From assembly GCA_964019155.1 (NCBI GenBank), contig CAXHSG010000218.1, positions 620,001 through 684,000 on the forward strand: a DNA stretch of 64,000 nt. The letters run 5' to 3'. This document shows positions 39,009-51,369 of the stretch, one piece after another (within the stretch, counting starts at the first letter, position 1; the number at the start of each line of letters is the position of its first letter). A program made the translations under genes and the position numbers. Below the pieces are notes generated by a model. The model was given only the letters and a program-made list of their open reading frames with translations. It had not been told where the DNA came from and did not search any database. Origin of the DNA: Osedax fenrisi (lineage: Eukaryota; Annelida; Polychaeta; Sabellida; Siboglinidae).

Positions 39009-41357
39009 CTCTAGCTAACTTTAGCTAACTCTAGCTAACTCTAGCTAACTCTAGCTAACTCTAGCTAACTCTAGCTAACTCTAGCTAACTCTAGCTAACT
39101 CTAGCTAACTCTAGCTAAATCTAGCTAACTCTAGGTAACTCTAGGTAACTATAGGTAACTCTAGGTAACTCTAGCTAACTCTAGCTAACTCTAGCTAACT
39201 CTAGGTAACTCTAGCTAACTCTAGCTAACTCTAGCTAACTCTAGCTAACTCTAGCTAACTTTAGCTAACTCTAGCTAACTCTAGCTAACTCTAGCTAACT
39301 TTAGCTAACTCTATCTAACTCTAGGTAACTTTAGCTAACTTTAGCTAACTCTAACTAACTCTAGCTAACTCTAGGTAACTCTAGGTAACTCTAGCTAACT
39401 TTAGCTAACTCTAGGTAACTATAGGTAACTCTAGGTATCACTAGCTAACTCTAGCTAACTTTAGCTAACTCTAGGTAACTATAGGTAACTTTAGCTAACT
39501 ATAGCTAACTCTAGCTAACTCTAGGTAACTCTAGATAACTCTAGGTAACTCTAGCTAACTCTAGGTAACTCTAGCTAACTATAGCTAACTCTAGGTAACT
39601 CTAGGTAACTCTAGCTAACTCTAGGTAACTCTAGGTAACTCTAGGTAACTCTAGCTAACTTTAGCTAACTCTATGTAACTATAGGTAACTCTAGGTAACT
39701 CTAGCTAACTCTAACTAACTCTAGGAAACTCTAGGTAACTCTAGGTAACTCTAGCTAACTCTAGCTAACTTTAGCTAACTCTAGCTAACTTTAGCTAACT
39801 CTAGCTAACTCTAGGTAACTCTAGCTAACTTTAGCTAACTCTAGCTAACTCTAGCTAAATCTAGCTAACTCTAGCTATCTCTAGGTAACTCTAGCTAACT
39901 TTAACTAACTCTAGCTAACTCTAGGTAACTCTAGCTAACTTTAGCTAACTCTAGCCAACTCTAGGTAACTCTAGGTAACTCTAGCTAACTCTAGCTAACT
40001 CTAGCTAACTCTAGCTAACTCTAGCTAACTTTAGCTAACTCTAGCTAACTTTAGCTAACTCTAGTTAACTTTAGCTAACTCTAGCTAACTCTAGGTAACT
40101 TTAGCTAACTTTAGCTAACTCTAACTAACTCTAGCTAACTCTAGGTAACTCTAGGTAACTCTAGCTAACTTTAGCTAACTCTAGGTAACTCTAGGTATCA
40201 CTAGCTAACTCTAGCTAACTTTAGCTAACTCAAGGTAACTATAGGTAACTCTAGCTAACTTTAGCTAACTCTAGCTAATCTAGGTAACTCTAGCTAACTT
40301 TAGCTAACTCTAGCTAACTCTAGCTAACTCTAGCTAACTCTAGCTAACTCTAGCTAACTCTAGCTAACTCTAGCTAACTCTAGCTAACTCTAGCTATCTC
40401 TAGCTAACTCTAGCTAAATCTAGCTAACTCTAGCTAACTCTAGCTAACTCTAGCTAACTCTAGGTAACTCTAGGTAACTCTAGCTAACTCTAGCTAACTC
40501 TAGCTAACTCTAGCTAACTCTAGGTAACTCTAGGTAACTCTAGGTAACTCTAGCTAACTTTAGCTAACTCTAGCTAACTCTAGGTAACTCTAGGTAACTA
40601 TAAGTAACTCTAGGTAACTCTAGCTAACTCTAGCTAACTCTAGCTAACTCTAGGTAACTCTAGCTAACTCTAGCTATCTCTAGCTAACTCTAGCTAACTC
40701 TAGCTAACTTTAGCTAACTCTAGCTAACTCTAGCTAACTCTAGCTAACTTTAGCTAACTCTAGCTAACTCTAGGTAACTTTAGCTAACTTTAGCTAACTC
40801 TAACTAACTCTAGCTAACTCTAGGTAACTCTAGGTAACTCTAGCTAACTTTAGCTAACTCTAGGTAACTCTAGCTAACTCTAGCTAACTCTAGCTAACTC
40901 TAGCTAACTCTAGGTAACTCTATGTAACTCTAGGTAACTCTAGCTAACTCTAGGTAACTCTAGCTAACTCTAGCTAACTCTAGGTAACTCTAGGTAACTC
41001 TAGGTAACTCTAGCTAACTCTAGCTAACTTTAGCTAACTCTAGCTAACTCTAGCTAACTCTAGCTAACTTTAGCTAACTCTAGCTAACTCTAGGTAACTC
41101 TAGCTAACTTTAGCTAACTCTAGCTAACTCTAGCTAAATCTAGCTAACTCTAGCTAATTCTAGCTAACTCTTGCTATCTCTAGCTAACTCTAGCTAAATC
41201 TAGCTAACTCTAGATAACTCTAGCTAACACTAGGTAACTCTAGGTAACTCTAGGTAACTCTAGCTAACTCTAGCTAACTCTAGCTAACTCTAGCTAACTC
41301 TAGGTAACTCTAGCTAACTCTAGCTAACTCTAGCTAACTTTAGCTAACTCTAGCTAA

Positions 41358-42000
41358 CTCTAGGTAACTCTAGGTAACTATAGGTAACTCTAGGTAACTC
41401 TAGCTAACTCTAGCTAACTCTAGCTAACTCTAGGTAACTCTAGCTAACTCTAGCTAACTCTAGCTAACTCTAGCTAACTCTAGCTAACTTTAGCTAACTT
41501 TAGCTAACTCTAGCTAACTCTAGCTAACTTTAGCTAACTCTATCTAACTCTAGGTAACTTTAGCTAACTTTAGCTAACTCTAACTAACTCTAGGAAACTC
41601 TAGGTAACTCTAGGTAACTCTAGCTAACTCTAGCTAACTTTAGCTAACTCTAGCTAACTTTAGCTAACTCTAGCTAACTCTAGGTAACTCTAGCTAACTT
41701 TAGCTAACTCTAGCTAACTCTAGCTAAATCTAGCTAACTCTAGCTATCTCTAGGTAACTCTAGCTAACTTTAACTAACTCTAGGTAACTCTAGGTAACTA
41801 TAGGTAACTCTAGGTAACTCTAGCTAACTCTAGCTAACTCTAGCTAACTCTAGGTAACTCTAGCTAACTCTAGCTAACTCTAGCTAACTCTAGCTAACTC
41901 TAGCTAACTTTAGCTAACTCTAGCTAACTCTAGCTAACTCTAGCTAACTTTAGCTAACTCTATCTAACTCTAGGTAACTTTAGCTAACTTTAGCTAACTC
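41358..42000. repeat. 420-bp local duplication with a foreign-order insert
   Basis: The order starting G, G, A, G, G, C near 41,358 is repeated near 41,778 (ctataggtaa at 41,378/41,798; ctctaactaa at 41,578/41,998). Between the copies, about 41,588-41,777, lies a 190-bp run beginning ctctaggaaa whose normal home is after a ctctatgtaa/ctataggtaa context, as at 42,841-43,030. The two kinds of sequence meet at a shared variant, ctctaactaa at 41,578. Confidence 0.78.
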
Positions 42001-42697
42001 TAACTAACTCTAGCTAACTCTAGGTAACTCTAGGTAACTCTAGCTAACTTTAGCTAACTCTAGGTAACTATAGGTAACTCTAGGTATCACTAGCTAACTC
42101 TAGCTAACTTTAGCTAACTCTAGGTAACTATAGGTAACTTTAGCTAACTATAGCTAACTCTAGCTAACTCTAGGTAACTCTAGATAACTCTAGGTAACTC
42201 TAGCTAACTCTAGGTAACTCTAGCTAACTCTAGCTAACTCTAGGTAACTCTAGGTAACTCTAGCTAACTCTAGCTAACTCTAGCTAACTCTAGCTAACTC
42301 TAGGTAACTCTATGTAACTCTAGGTAACTCTAGCTAACTCTAGGTAACTCTAGCTAACTCTAGCTAACTCTAGGTAACTCTAGGTAACTCTAGGTAACTC
42401 TAGCTAACTCTAGCTAACTTTAGCTAACTCTAGCTAACTCTAGCTAACTCTAGCTAACTTTAGCTAACTCTAGCTAACTCTAGGTAACTCTAGCTAACTT
42501 TAGCTAACTCTAGCTAACTCTAGCTAAATCTAGCTAACTCTAGCTAATTCTATCTAACTCTAGCTAACTCTAGGTAACTCTAGGTAACTCTAGCTAACTC
42601 TAGCTAACTTTAGCTAACTCTAGCTAACTCTAGGTAACTCTAGGTAACTCTAGGTAACTCTAGCTAACTTTAGCTAACTCTAGGTAACTATAGGTAA

Positions 42698-42717
42698 CTC
42701 TAAGTAACTCTAGGTAA
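42698..42717. other. Eleven-unit (110-bp) deletion joint
   Basis: Here ctctaagtaa is followed by ctctaggtaa and ctttagctaa. In the sister contexts (34,874, 45,649 and 49,314 regions) eleven further units stand between, including two ctctagttaa and one ctcaagctaa. The loss accounts exactly for the change of offset from 7,814 to 7,704 and for the 2,947-bp instead of 3,057-bp spacing between ttctatctaa at 42,548 and 45,495. Confidence 0.85.
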
Positions 42718-43497
42718 CTTTAGCTAACTCTAGCTAACTCTAACTAACTCTAGCTAACTCTAGGTAACTCTAGGTAACTCTAGGTAACTCTAGCTAACTT
42801 TAGCTAACTCTATGTAACTATAGGTAACTCTAGGTAACTCTAGCTAACTCTAACTAACTCTAGGAAACTCTAGGTAACTCTAGGTAACTCTAGCTAACTC
42901 TAGCTAACTTTAGCTAACTCTAGCTAACTTTAGCTAACTCTAGCTAACTCTAGGTAACTCTAGCTAATTTTAGCTAACTCTAGCTAACTCTAGCTAAATC
43001 TAGCTAACTCTAGCTAACTCTAGGTAACTCTAGGTAACTCTAGGTAACTCTAGGTAACTCTAGCTAATTCTAGCTAACTCTAGGTAACTCTAGCTAACTC
43101 TAGCTAACTCTAGGTAACTCTAGCTAACTCTAGCTAACTCTAGCTAACTTTAGCTAACTCTAGCTAACTCTAGGTAACTCTAGCTAACTTTAACTAACTC
43201 TAGCTAACTCTAGGTAACTCTAGCTAACTTTAGCTAACTCTAGCCAACTCTAGGTAACTCTAGGTAACTCTAGCTAACTCTAGCTAACTCTAGCTAACTC
43301 TAGCTAACTCTAGCTAACTTTAGCTAACTCTAGCTAACTTTAGCTAACTCTAGCTAACTTTAGCTAACTCTAGCTAACTCTAGGTAACTTTAGCTAACTT
43401 TAGCTAACTCTAACTAACTCTAGCTAACTCTAGGTAACTCTAGGTAACTCTAGCTAACTTTAGCTAACTCTAGGTAACTCTAGGTATCACTAGCTAA

Positions 43498-43655
43498 CTC
43501 TAGCTAACTTTAGCTAACTCAAGGTAACTATAGGTAACTCTAGCTAACTTTAGCTAACTCTAGCTAATCTAGGTAACTCTAGCTAACTTTAGCTAACTCA
43601 AGGTAACTATAGGTAACTCTAGCTAACTTTAGCTAACTCTAGCTAATCTAGGTAA
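43498..43655. repeat. 79-bp doublet 4
   Basis: 7,704 bp downstream of the doublet at 35,794; single 9-mer follows at 44,926. Confidence 0.93.
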
Positions 43656-46554
43656 CTCTAGCTAACTTTAGCTAACTCTAGCTAACTCTAGCTAACTCTA
43701 GCTAACTCTAGCTAACTCTAGCTAACTCTAGCTAACTCTAGCTAACTCTAGCTAACTCTAGCTAAATCTAGCTAACTCTAGGTAACTCTAGGTAACTATA
43801 GGTAACTCTAGGTAACTCTAGCTAACTCTAGCTAACTCTAGCTAACTCTAGGTAACTCTAGCTAACTCTAGCTAACTCTAGCTAACTCTAGCTAACTCTA
43901 GCTAACTTTAGCTAACTCTAGCTAACTCTAGCTAACTCTAGCTAACTTTAGCTAACTCTATCTAACTCTAGGTAACTTTAGCTAACTTTAGCTAACTCTA
44001 ACTAACTCTAGCTAACTCTAGGTAACTCTAGGTAACTCTAGCTAACTTTAGCTAACTCTAGGTAACTATAGGTAACTCTAGGTATCACTAGCTAACTCTA
44101 GCTAACTTTAGCTAACTCTAGGTAACTATAGGTAACTTTAGCTAACTATAGCTAACTCTAGCTAACTCTAGGTAACTCTAGATAACTCTAGGTAACTCTA
44201 GCTAACTCTAGGTAACTCTAGCTAACTATAGCTAACTCTAGGTAACTCTAGGTAACTCTAGCTAACTCTAGGTAACTCTAGGTAACTCTAGGTAACTCTA
44301 GCTAACTTTAGCTAACTCTATGTAACTATAGGTAACTCTAGGTAACTCTAGATAACTCTAACTAACTCTAGGAAACTCTAGGTAACTCTAGGTAACTCTA
44401 GCTAACTCTAGCTAACTTTAGCTAACTCTAGCTAACTTTAGCTAACTCTAGCTAACTCTAGGTAACTCTAGCTAACTTTAGCTAACTCTAGCTAACTCTA
44501 GCTAAATCTAGCTAACTCTAGCTATCTCTAGGTAACTCTAGCTAACTTTAACTAACTCTAGCTAACTCTAGGTAACTCTAGCTAACTTTAGCTAACTCTA
44601 GCCAACTCTAGGTAACTCTAGGTAACTCTAGCTAACTCTAGCTAACTCTAGCTAACTCTAGCTAACTCTAGCTAACTTTAGCTAACTCTAGCTAACTTTA
44701 GCTAACTCTAGCTAACTTTAGCTAACTCTAGCTAACTCTAGGTAACTTTAGCTAACTTTAGCTAACTCTAACTAACTCTAGCTAACTCTAGGTAACTCTA
44801 GGTAACTCTAGCTAACTTTAGCTAACTCTAGGTAACTCTAGGTATCACTAGCTAACTCTAGCTAACTTTAGCTAACTCAAGGTAACTATAGGTAACTCTA
44901 GCTAACTTTAGCTAACTCTAGCTAATCTAGGTAACTCTAGCTAACTTTAGCTAACTCTAGCTAACTCTAGCTAACTCTAGCTAACTCTAGCTAACTCTAG
45001 CTAACTCTAGCTAACTCTAGCTAACTCTAGCTAACTCTAGCTATCTCTAGCTAACTTTAGCTAACTCTAGGTAACTATAGGTAACTTTAGCTAACTATAG
45101 CTAACTCTAGCTAACTCTAGGTAACTCTAGATAACTCTAGGTAACTCTAGCTAACTCTAGGTAACTCTAGCTAACTCTAGCTAACTCTAGGTAACTCTAG
45201 GTAACTCTAGCTAACTCTAGCTAACTCTAGCTAACTCTAGCTAACTCTAGGTAACTCTATGTAACTCTAGGTAACTCTAGCTAACTCTAGGTAACTCTAG
45301 CTAACTCTAGCTAACTCTAGGTAACTCTAGGTAACTCTAGGTAACTCTAGCTAACTCTAGCTAACTTTAGCTAACTCTAGCTAACTCTAGCTAACTCTAG
45401 CTAACTTTAGCTAACTCTAGCTAACTCTAGGTAACTCTAGCTAACTTTAGCTAACTCTAGCTAACTCTAGCTAAATCTAGCTAACTCTAGCTAATTCTAT
45501 CTAACTCTAGCTAACTCTAGGTAACTCTAGGTAACTCTAGCTAACTCTAGCTAACTTTAGCTAACTCTAGCTAACTCTAGGTAACTCTAGGTAACTCTAG
45601 GTAACTCTAGCTAACTTTAGCTAACTCTAGGTAACTATAGGTAACTCTAAGTAACTCTAGCTAACTCTAGTTAACTCTAGCTAACTCAAGCTAACTCTAG
45701 CTAACTCTAGTTAACTCTAGCTAACTCTAGCTAACTCTAGCTAACTTTAGCTAACTCTAGCTAACTCTAGGTAACTTTAGCTAACTCTAGCTAACTCTAA
45801 CTAACTCTAGCTAACTCTAGGTAACTCTAGGTAACTCTAGGTAACTCTAGCTAACTTTAGCTAACTCTATGTAACTATAGGTAACTCTAGGTAACTCTAG
45901 CTAACTCTAACTAACTCTAGGAAACTCTAGGTAACTCTAGGTAACTCTAGCTAACTCTAGCTAACTTTAGCTAACTCTAGCTAACTTTAGCTAACTCTAG
46001 CTAACTCTAGGTAACTCTAGCTAATTTTAGCTAACTCTAGCTAACTCTAGCTAAATCTAGCTAACTCTAGCTAACTCTAGGTAACTCTAGGTAACTCTAG
46101 GTAACTCTAGGTAACTCTAGCTAATTCTAGCTAACTCTAGGTAACTCTAGCTAACTCTAGCTAACTCTAGGTAACTCTAGCTAACTCTAGCTAACTCTAG
46201 CTAACTTTAGCTAACTCTAGCTAACTCTAGGTAACTCTAGCTAACTTTAACTAACTCTAGCTAACTCTAGGTAACTCTAGCTAACTTTAGCTAACTCTAG
46301 CCAACTCTAGGTAACTCTAGGTAACTCTAGCTAACTCTAGCTAACTCTAGCTAACTCTAGCTAACTCTAGCTAACTTTAGCTAACTCTAGCTAACTTTAG
46401 CTAACTCTAGCTAACTTTAGCTAACTCTAGCTAACTCTAGGTAACTTTAGCTAACTTTAGCTAACTCTAACTAACTCTAGCTAACTCTAGGTAACTCTAG
46501 GTAACTCTAGCTAACTTTAGCTAACTCTAGGTAACTCTAGGTATCACTAGCCAA

Positions 46555-46712
46555 CTCTAGCTAACTTTAGCTAACTCAAGGTAACTATAGGTAACTCTAG
46601 CTAACTTTAGCTAACTCTAGCTAATCTAGGTAACTCTAGCTAACTTTAGCTAACTCAAGGTAACTATAGGTAACTCTAGCTAACTTTAGCTAACTCTAGC
46701 TAATCTAGGTAA
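46555..46712. repeat. 79-bp doublet 5
   Basis: 7,704 bp downstream of the doublet at 38,851. The unit just before it is cactagccaa and not the usual cactagctaa, a change shared only with the doublet at 50,222. Single 9-mer follows at 47,983. Confidence 0.93.
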
Positions 46713-49700
46713 CTCTAGCTAACTTTAGCTAACTCTAGCTAACTCTAGCTAACTCTAGCTAACTCTAGCTAACTCTAGCTAACTCTAGCTAACTCTAGCT
46801 AACTCTAGCTAACTCTAGCTAAATCTAGCTAACTCTAGGTAACTCTAGGTAACTATAGGTAACTCTAGGTAACTCTAGCTAACTCTAGCTAACTCTAGCT
46901 AACTCTAGGTAACTCTAGCTAACTCTAGCTAACTCTAGCTAACTCTAGCTAACTCTAGCTAACTTTAGCTAACTCTAGCTAACTCTAGCTAACTCTAGCT
47001 AACTTTAGCTAACTCTATCTAACTCTAGGTAACTTTAGCTAACTTTAGCTAACTCTAACTAACTCTAGCTAACTCTAGGTAACTCTAGGTAACTCTAGCT
47101 AACTTTAGCTAACTCTAGGTAACTATAGGTAACTCTAGGTATCACTAGCTAACTCTAGCTAACTTTAGCTAACTCTAGGTAACTATAGGTAACTTTAGCT
47201 AACTATAGCTAACTCTAGCTAACTCTAGGTAACTCTAGATAACTCTAGGTAACTCTAGCTAACTCTAGGTAACTCTAGCTAACTATAGCTAACTCTAGGT
47301 AACTCTAGGTAACTCTAGCTAACTCTAGGTAACTCTAGGTAACTCTAGGTAACTCTAGCTAACTTTAGCTAACTCTATGTAACTATAGGTAACTCTAGGT
47401 AACTCTAGCTAACTCTAACTAACTCTAGGAAACTCTAGGTAACTCTAGGTAACTCTAGCTAACTCTAGCTAACTTTAGCTAACTCTAGCTAACTTTAGCT
47501 AACTCTAGCTAACTCTAGGTAACTCTAGCTAACTTTAGCTAACTCTAGCTAACTCTAGCTAAATCTAGCTAACTCTAGCTATCTCTAGGTAACTCTAGCT
47601 AACTTTAACTAACTCTAGCTAACTCTAGGTAACTCTAGCTAACTTTAGCTAACTCTAGCCAACTCTAGGTAACTCTAGGTAACTCTAGCTAACTCTAGCT
47701 AACTCTAGCTAACTCTAGCTAACTCTAGCTAACTTTAGCTAACTCTAGCTAACTTTAGCTAACTCTAGTTAACTTTAGCTAACTCTAGCTAACTCTAGGT
47801 AACTTTAGCTAACTTTAGCTAACTCTAACTAACTCTAGCTAACTCTAGGTAACTCTAGGTAACTCTAGCTAACTTTAGCTAACTCTAGGTAACTCTAGGT
47901 ATCACTAGCTAACTCTAGCTAACTTTAGCTAACTCAAGGTAACTATAGGTAACTCTAGCTAACTTTAGCTAACTCTAGCTAATCTAGGTAACTCTAGCTA
48001 ACTTTAGCTAACTCTAGCTAACTCTAGCTAACTCTAGCTAACTCTAGCTAACTCTAGCTAACTCTAGCTAACTCTAGCTAACTCTAGCTAACTCTAGCTA
48101 TCTCTAGCTAACTCTAGCTAAATCTAGCTAACTCTAGCTAACTCTAGCTAACTCTAGCTAACTCTAGGTAACTCTAGGTAACTCTAGCTAACTCTAGCTA
48201 ACTCTAGCTAACTCTAGCTAACTCTAGGTAACTCTAGGTAACTCTAGGTAACTCTAGCTAACTTTAGCTAACTCTAGCTAACTCTAGGTAACTCTAGGTA
48301 ACTATAAGTAACTCTAGGTAACTCTAGCTAACTCTAGCTAACTCTAGCTAACTCTAGGTAACTCTAGCTAACTCTAGCTAACTCTAGCTAACTCTAGCTA
48401 ACTCTAGCTAACTTTAGCTAACTCTAGCTAACTCTAGCTAACTCTAGCTAACTTTAGCTAACTCTAGCTAACTCTAGGTAACTTTAGCTAACTTTAGCTA
48501 ACTCTAACTAACTCTAGCTAACTCTAGGTAACTCTAGGTAACTCTAGCTAACTTTAGCTAACTCTAGGTAACTCTAGCTAACTCTAGCTAACTCTAGCTA
48601 ACTCTAGCTAACTCTAGGTAACTCTATGTAACTCTAGGTAACTCTAGCTAACTCTAGGTAACTCTAGCTAACTCTAGCTAACTCTAGGTAACTCTAGGTA
48701 ACTCTAGGTAACTCTAGGTAACTCTAGCTAACTTTAGCTAACTCTAGCTAACTCTAGCTAACTCTAGCTAACTTTAGCTAACTCTAGCTAACTCTAGGTA
48801 ACTCTAGCTAACTTTAGCTAACTCTAGCTAACTCTAGCTAAATCTAGCTAACTCTAGCTAATTCTAGCTAACTCTTGCTATCTCTAGCTAACTCTAGCTA
48901 AATCTAGCTAACTCTAGATAACTCTAGCTAACACTAGGTAACTCTAGGTAACTCTAGGTAACTCTAGCTAACTCTAGCTAACTCTAGCTAACTCTAGCTA
49001 ACTCTAGGTAACTCTAGCTAACTCTAGCTAACTCTAGCTAACTTTAGCTAACTCTAGCTAACTCTAGCTAACTTTAGCTAACTCTAGCTAACTCTAGGTA
49101 ACTCTAGCTAACTTTAGCTAACTCTAGCTAACTCTAGCTAAATCTAGCTAACTCTAGCTAATTCTATCTAACTCTAGCTAACTCTAGGTAACTCTAGGTA
49201 ACTCTAGCTAACTCTAGCTAACTTTAGCTAACTCTAGCTAACTCTAGGTAACTCTAGGTAACTCTAGGTAACTCTAGCTAACTTTAGCTAACTCTAGGTA
49301 ACTATAGGTAACTCTAAGTAACTCTAGCTAACTCTAGTTAACTCTAGCTAACTCAAGCTAACTCTAGCTAACTCTAGTTAACTCTAGCTAACTCTAGCTA
49401 ACTCTAGCTAACTTTAGCTAACTCTAGCTAACTCTAGGTAACTTTAGCTAACTCTAGCTAACTCTAACTAACTCTAGCTAACTCTAGGTAACTCTAGGTA
49501 ACTCTAGGTAACTCTAGCTAACTTTAGCTAACTCTATGTAACTATAGGTAACTCTAGGTAACTCTAGCTAACTCTAACTAACTCTAGGAAACTCTAGGTA
49601 ACTCTAGGTAACTCTAGCTAACTCTAGCTAACTTTAGCTAACTCTAGCTAACTTTAGCTAACTCTAGCTAACTCTAGGTAACTCTAGCTAATTTTAGCTA

Positions 49701-50221
49701 ACTCTAGCTAACTCTAGCTAAATCTAGCTAACTCTAGCTAACTCTAGGTAACTCTAGGTAACTCTAGGTAACTCTAGGTAACTCTAGCTAATTCTAGCTA
49801 ACTCTAGGTAACTCTAGCTAACTCTAGCTAACTCTAGGTAACTCTAGCTAACTCTAGCTAACTCTAGCTAACTTTAGCTAACTCTAGCTAACTCTAGGTA
49901 ACTCTAGCTAACTTTAACTAACTCTAGCTAACTCTAGGTAACTCTAGCTAACTTTTGCTAACTCTAGCCAACTCTAGGTAACTCTAGGTAACTCTAGCTA
50001 ACTCTAGCTAACTCTAGCTAACTCTAGCTAACTCTAGCTAACTTTAGCTAACTCTAGCTAACTTTAGCTAACTCTAGCTAACTTTAGCTAACTCTAGCTA
50101 ACTCTAGGTAACTTTAGCTAACTTTAGCTAACTCTAACTAACTCTAGCTAACTCTAGGTAACTCTAGGTAACTCTAGCTAACTTTAGCTAACTCTAGGTA
50201 ACTCTAGGTATCACTAGCCAA

Positions 50222-50379
50222 CTCTAGCTAACTTTAGCTAACTCAAGGTAACTATAGGTAACTCTAGCTAACTTTAGCTAACTCTAGCTAATCTAGGTAA
50301 CTCTAGCTAACTTTAGCTAACTCAAGGTAACTATAGGTAACTCTAGCTAACTTTAGCTAACTCTAGCTAATCTAGGTAA
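50222..50379. repeat. 79-bp doublet 6
   Basis: 3,667 bp downstream of the doublet at 46,555 and preceded by the same cactagccaa unit. Single 9-mer follows at 51,650. Confidence 0.93.
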
Positions 50380-51369
50380 CTCTAGCTAACTTTAGCTAAC
50401 TCTAGCTAACTCTAGCTAACTCTAGCTAACTCTAGCTAACTCTAGCTAACTCTAGCTAACTCTAGCTAACTCTAGCTAACTCTAGCTAAATCTAGCTAAC
50501 TCTAGGTAACTCTAGGTAACTATAGGTAACTCTAGGTAACTCTAGCTAACTCTAGCTAACTCTAGCTAACTCTAGGTAACTCTAGCTAACTCTAGCTAAC
50601 TCTAGCTAACTCTAGCTAACTCTAGCTAACTTTAGCTAACTCTAGCTAACTCTAGCTAACTCTAGCTAACTTTAGCTAACTCTATCTAACTCTAGGTAAC
50701 TTTAGCTAACTTTAGCTAACTCTAACTAACTCTAGCTAACTCTAGGTAACTCTAGGTAACTCTAGCTAACTTTAGCTAACTCTAGGTAACTATAGGTAAC
50801 TCTAGGTATCACTAGCTAACTCTAGCTAACTTTAGCTAACTCTAGGTAACTATAGGTAACTTTAGCTAACTATAGCTAACTCTAGCTAACTCTAGGTAAC
50901 TCTAGATAACTCTAGGTAACTCTAGCTAACTCTAGGTAACTCTAGCTAACTATAGCTAACTCTAGGTAACTCTAGGTAACTCTAGCTAACTCTAGGTAAC
51001 TCTGGGTAACTCTAGGTAACTCTAGCTAACTTTAGCTAACTCTATGTAACTATAGGTAACTCTAGGTAACTCTAGCTAACTCTAACTAACTCTAGGAAAC
51101 TCTAGGTAACTCTAGGTAACTCTAGCTAACTCTAGCTAACTTTAGCTAACTCTAGCTAACTTTAGCTAACTCTAGCTAACTCTAGGTAACTCTAGCTAAC
51201 TTTAGCTAACTCTAGCTAACTCTAGCTAAATCTAGCTAACTCTAGCTATCTCTAGGTAACTCTAGCTAACTTTAACTAACTCTAGCTAACTCTAGGTAAC
51301 TCTAGCTAACTTTAGCTAACTCTAGCCAACTCTAGGTAACTCTAGGTAACTCTAGCTAACTCTAGCTAA

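Larger units (their letters stand above)
34280..40402. repeat. 3,057-bp tandem duplication, two copies
   Basis: Copies are about 34,280-37,345 and 37,346-40,402. Markers at 3,057-bp spacing: ttctatctaa 34,734/37,791, ttttagctaa 35,264/38,321, the 9-mers 35,864/38,921, 35,943/39,000 and 37,222/40,279, and ctctagctat 37,331/40,388. The right limit is ctttagctaa at 37,351 facing ctctagctaa at 40,408. It overlaps the 2,008-bp repeat, so the left copy shares its first part with that event. Private changes: ctctagataa at 36,642 only in the left copy, ctctagttaa at 40,059 only in the right copy. Confidence 0.9.
34214..49061. repeat. Segmental duplication of about 7.7 kb, offset 7,704
   Basis: About 34,214-41,357 corresponds to 42,028-49,061. 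From the pair at 35,864/43,568 onward the offset is exactly 7,704: 37,222/44,926, 38,921/46,625, 40,279/47,983, ctctagataa 36,642/44,346, ctctagttaa 40,059/47,763 and ctcttgctat 41,168/48,872. Left of 35 kb the offset is 7,814 because eleven units are missing at about 42,710. The right limit is near 41,360/49,064. Both private changes of the two 3,057-bp copies are preserved in place, so this event copied an already doubled 3,057-bp block. Confidence 0.88.
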
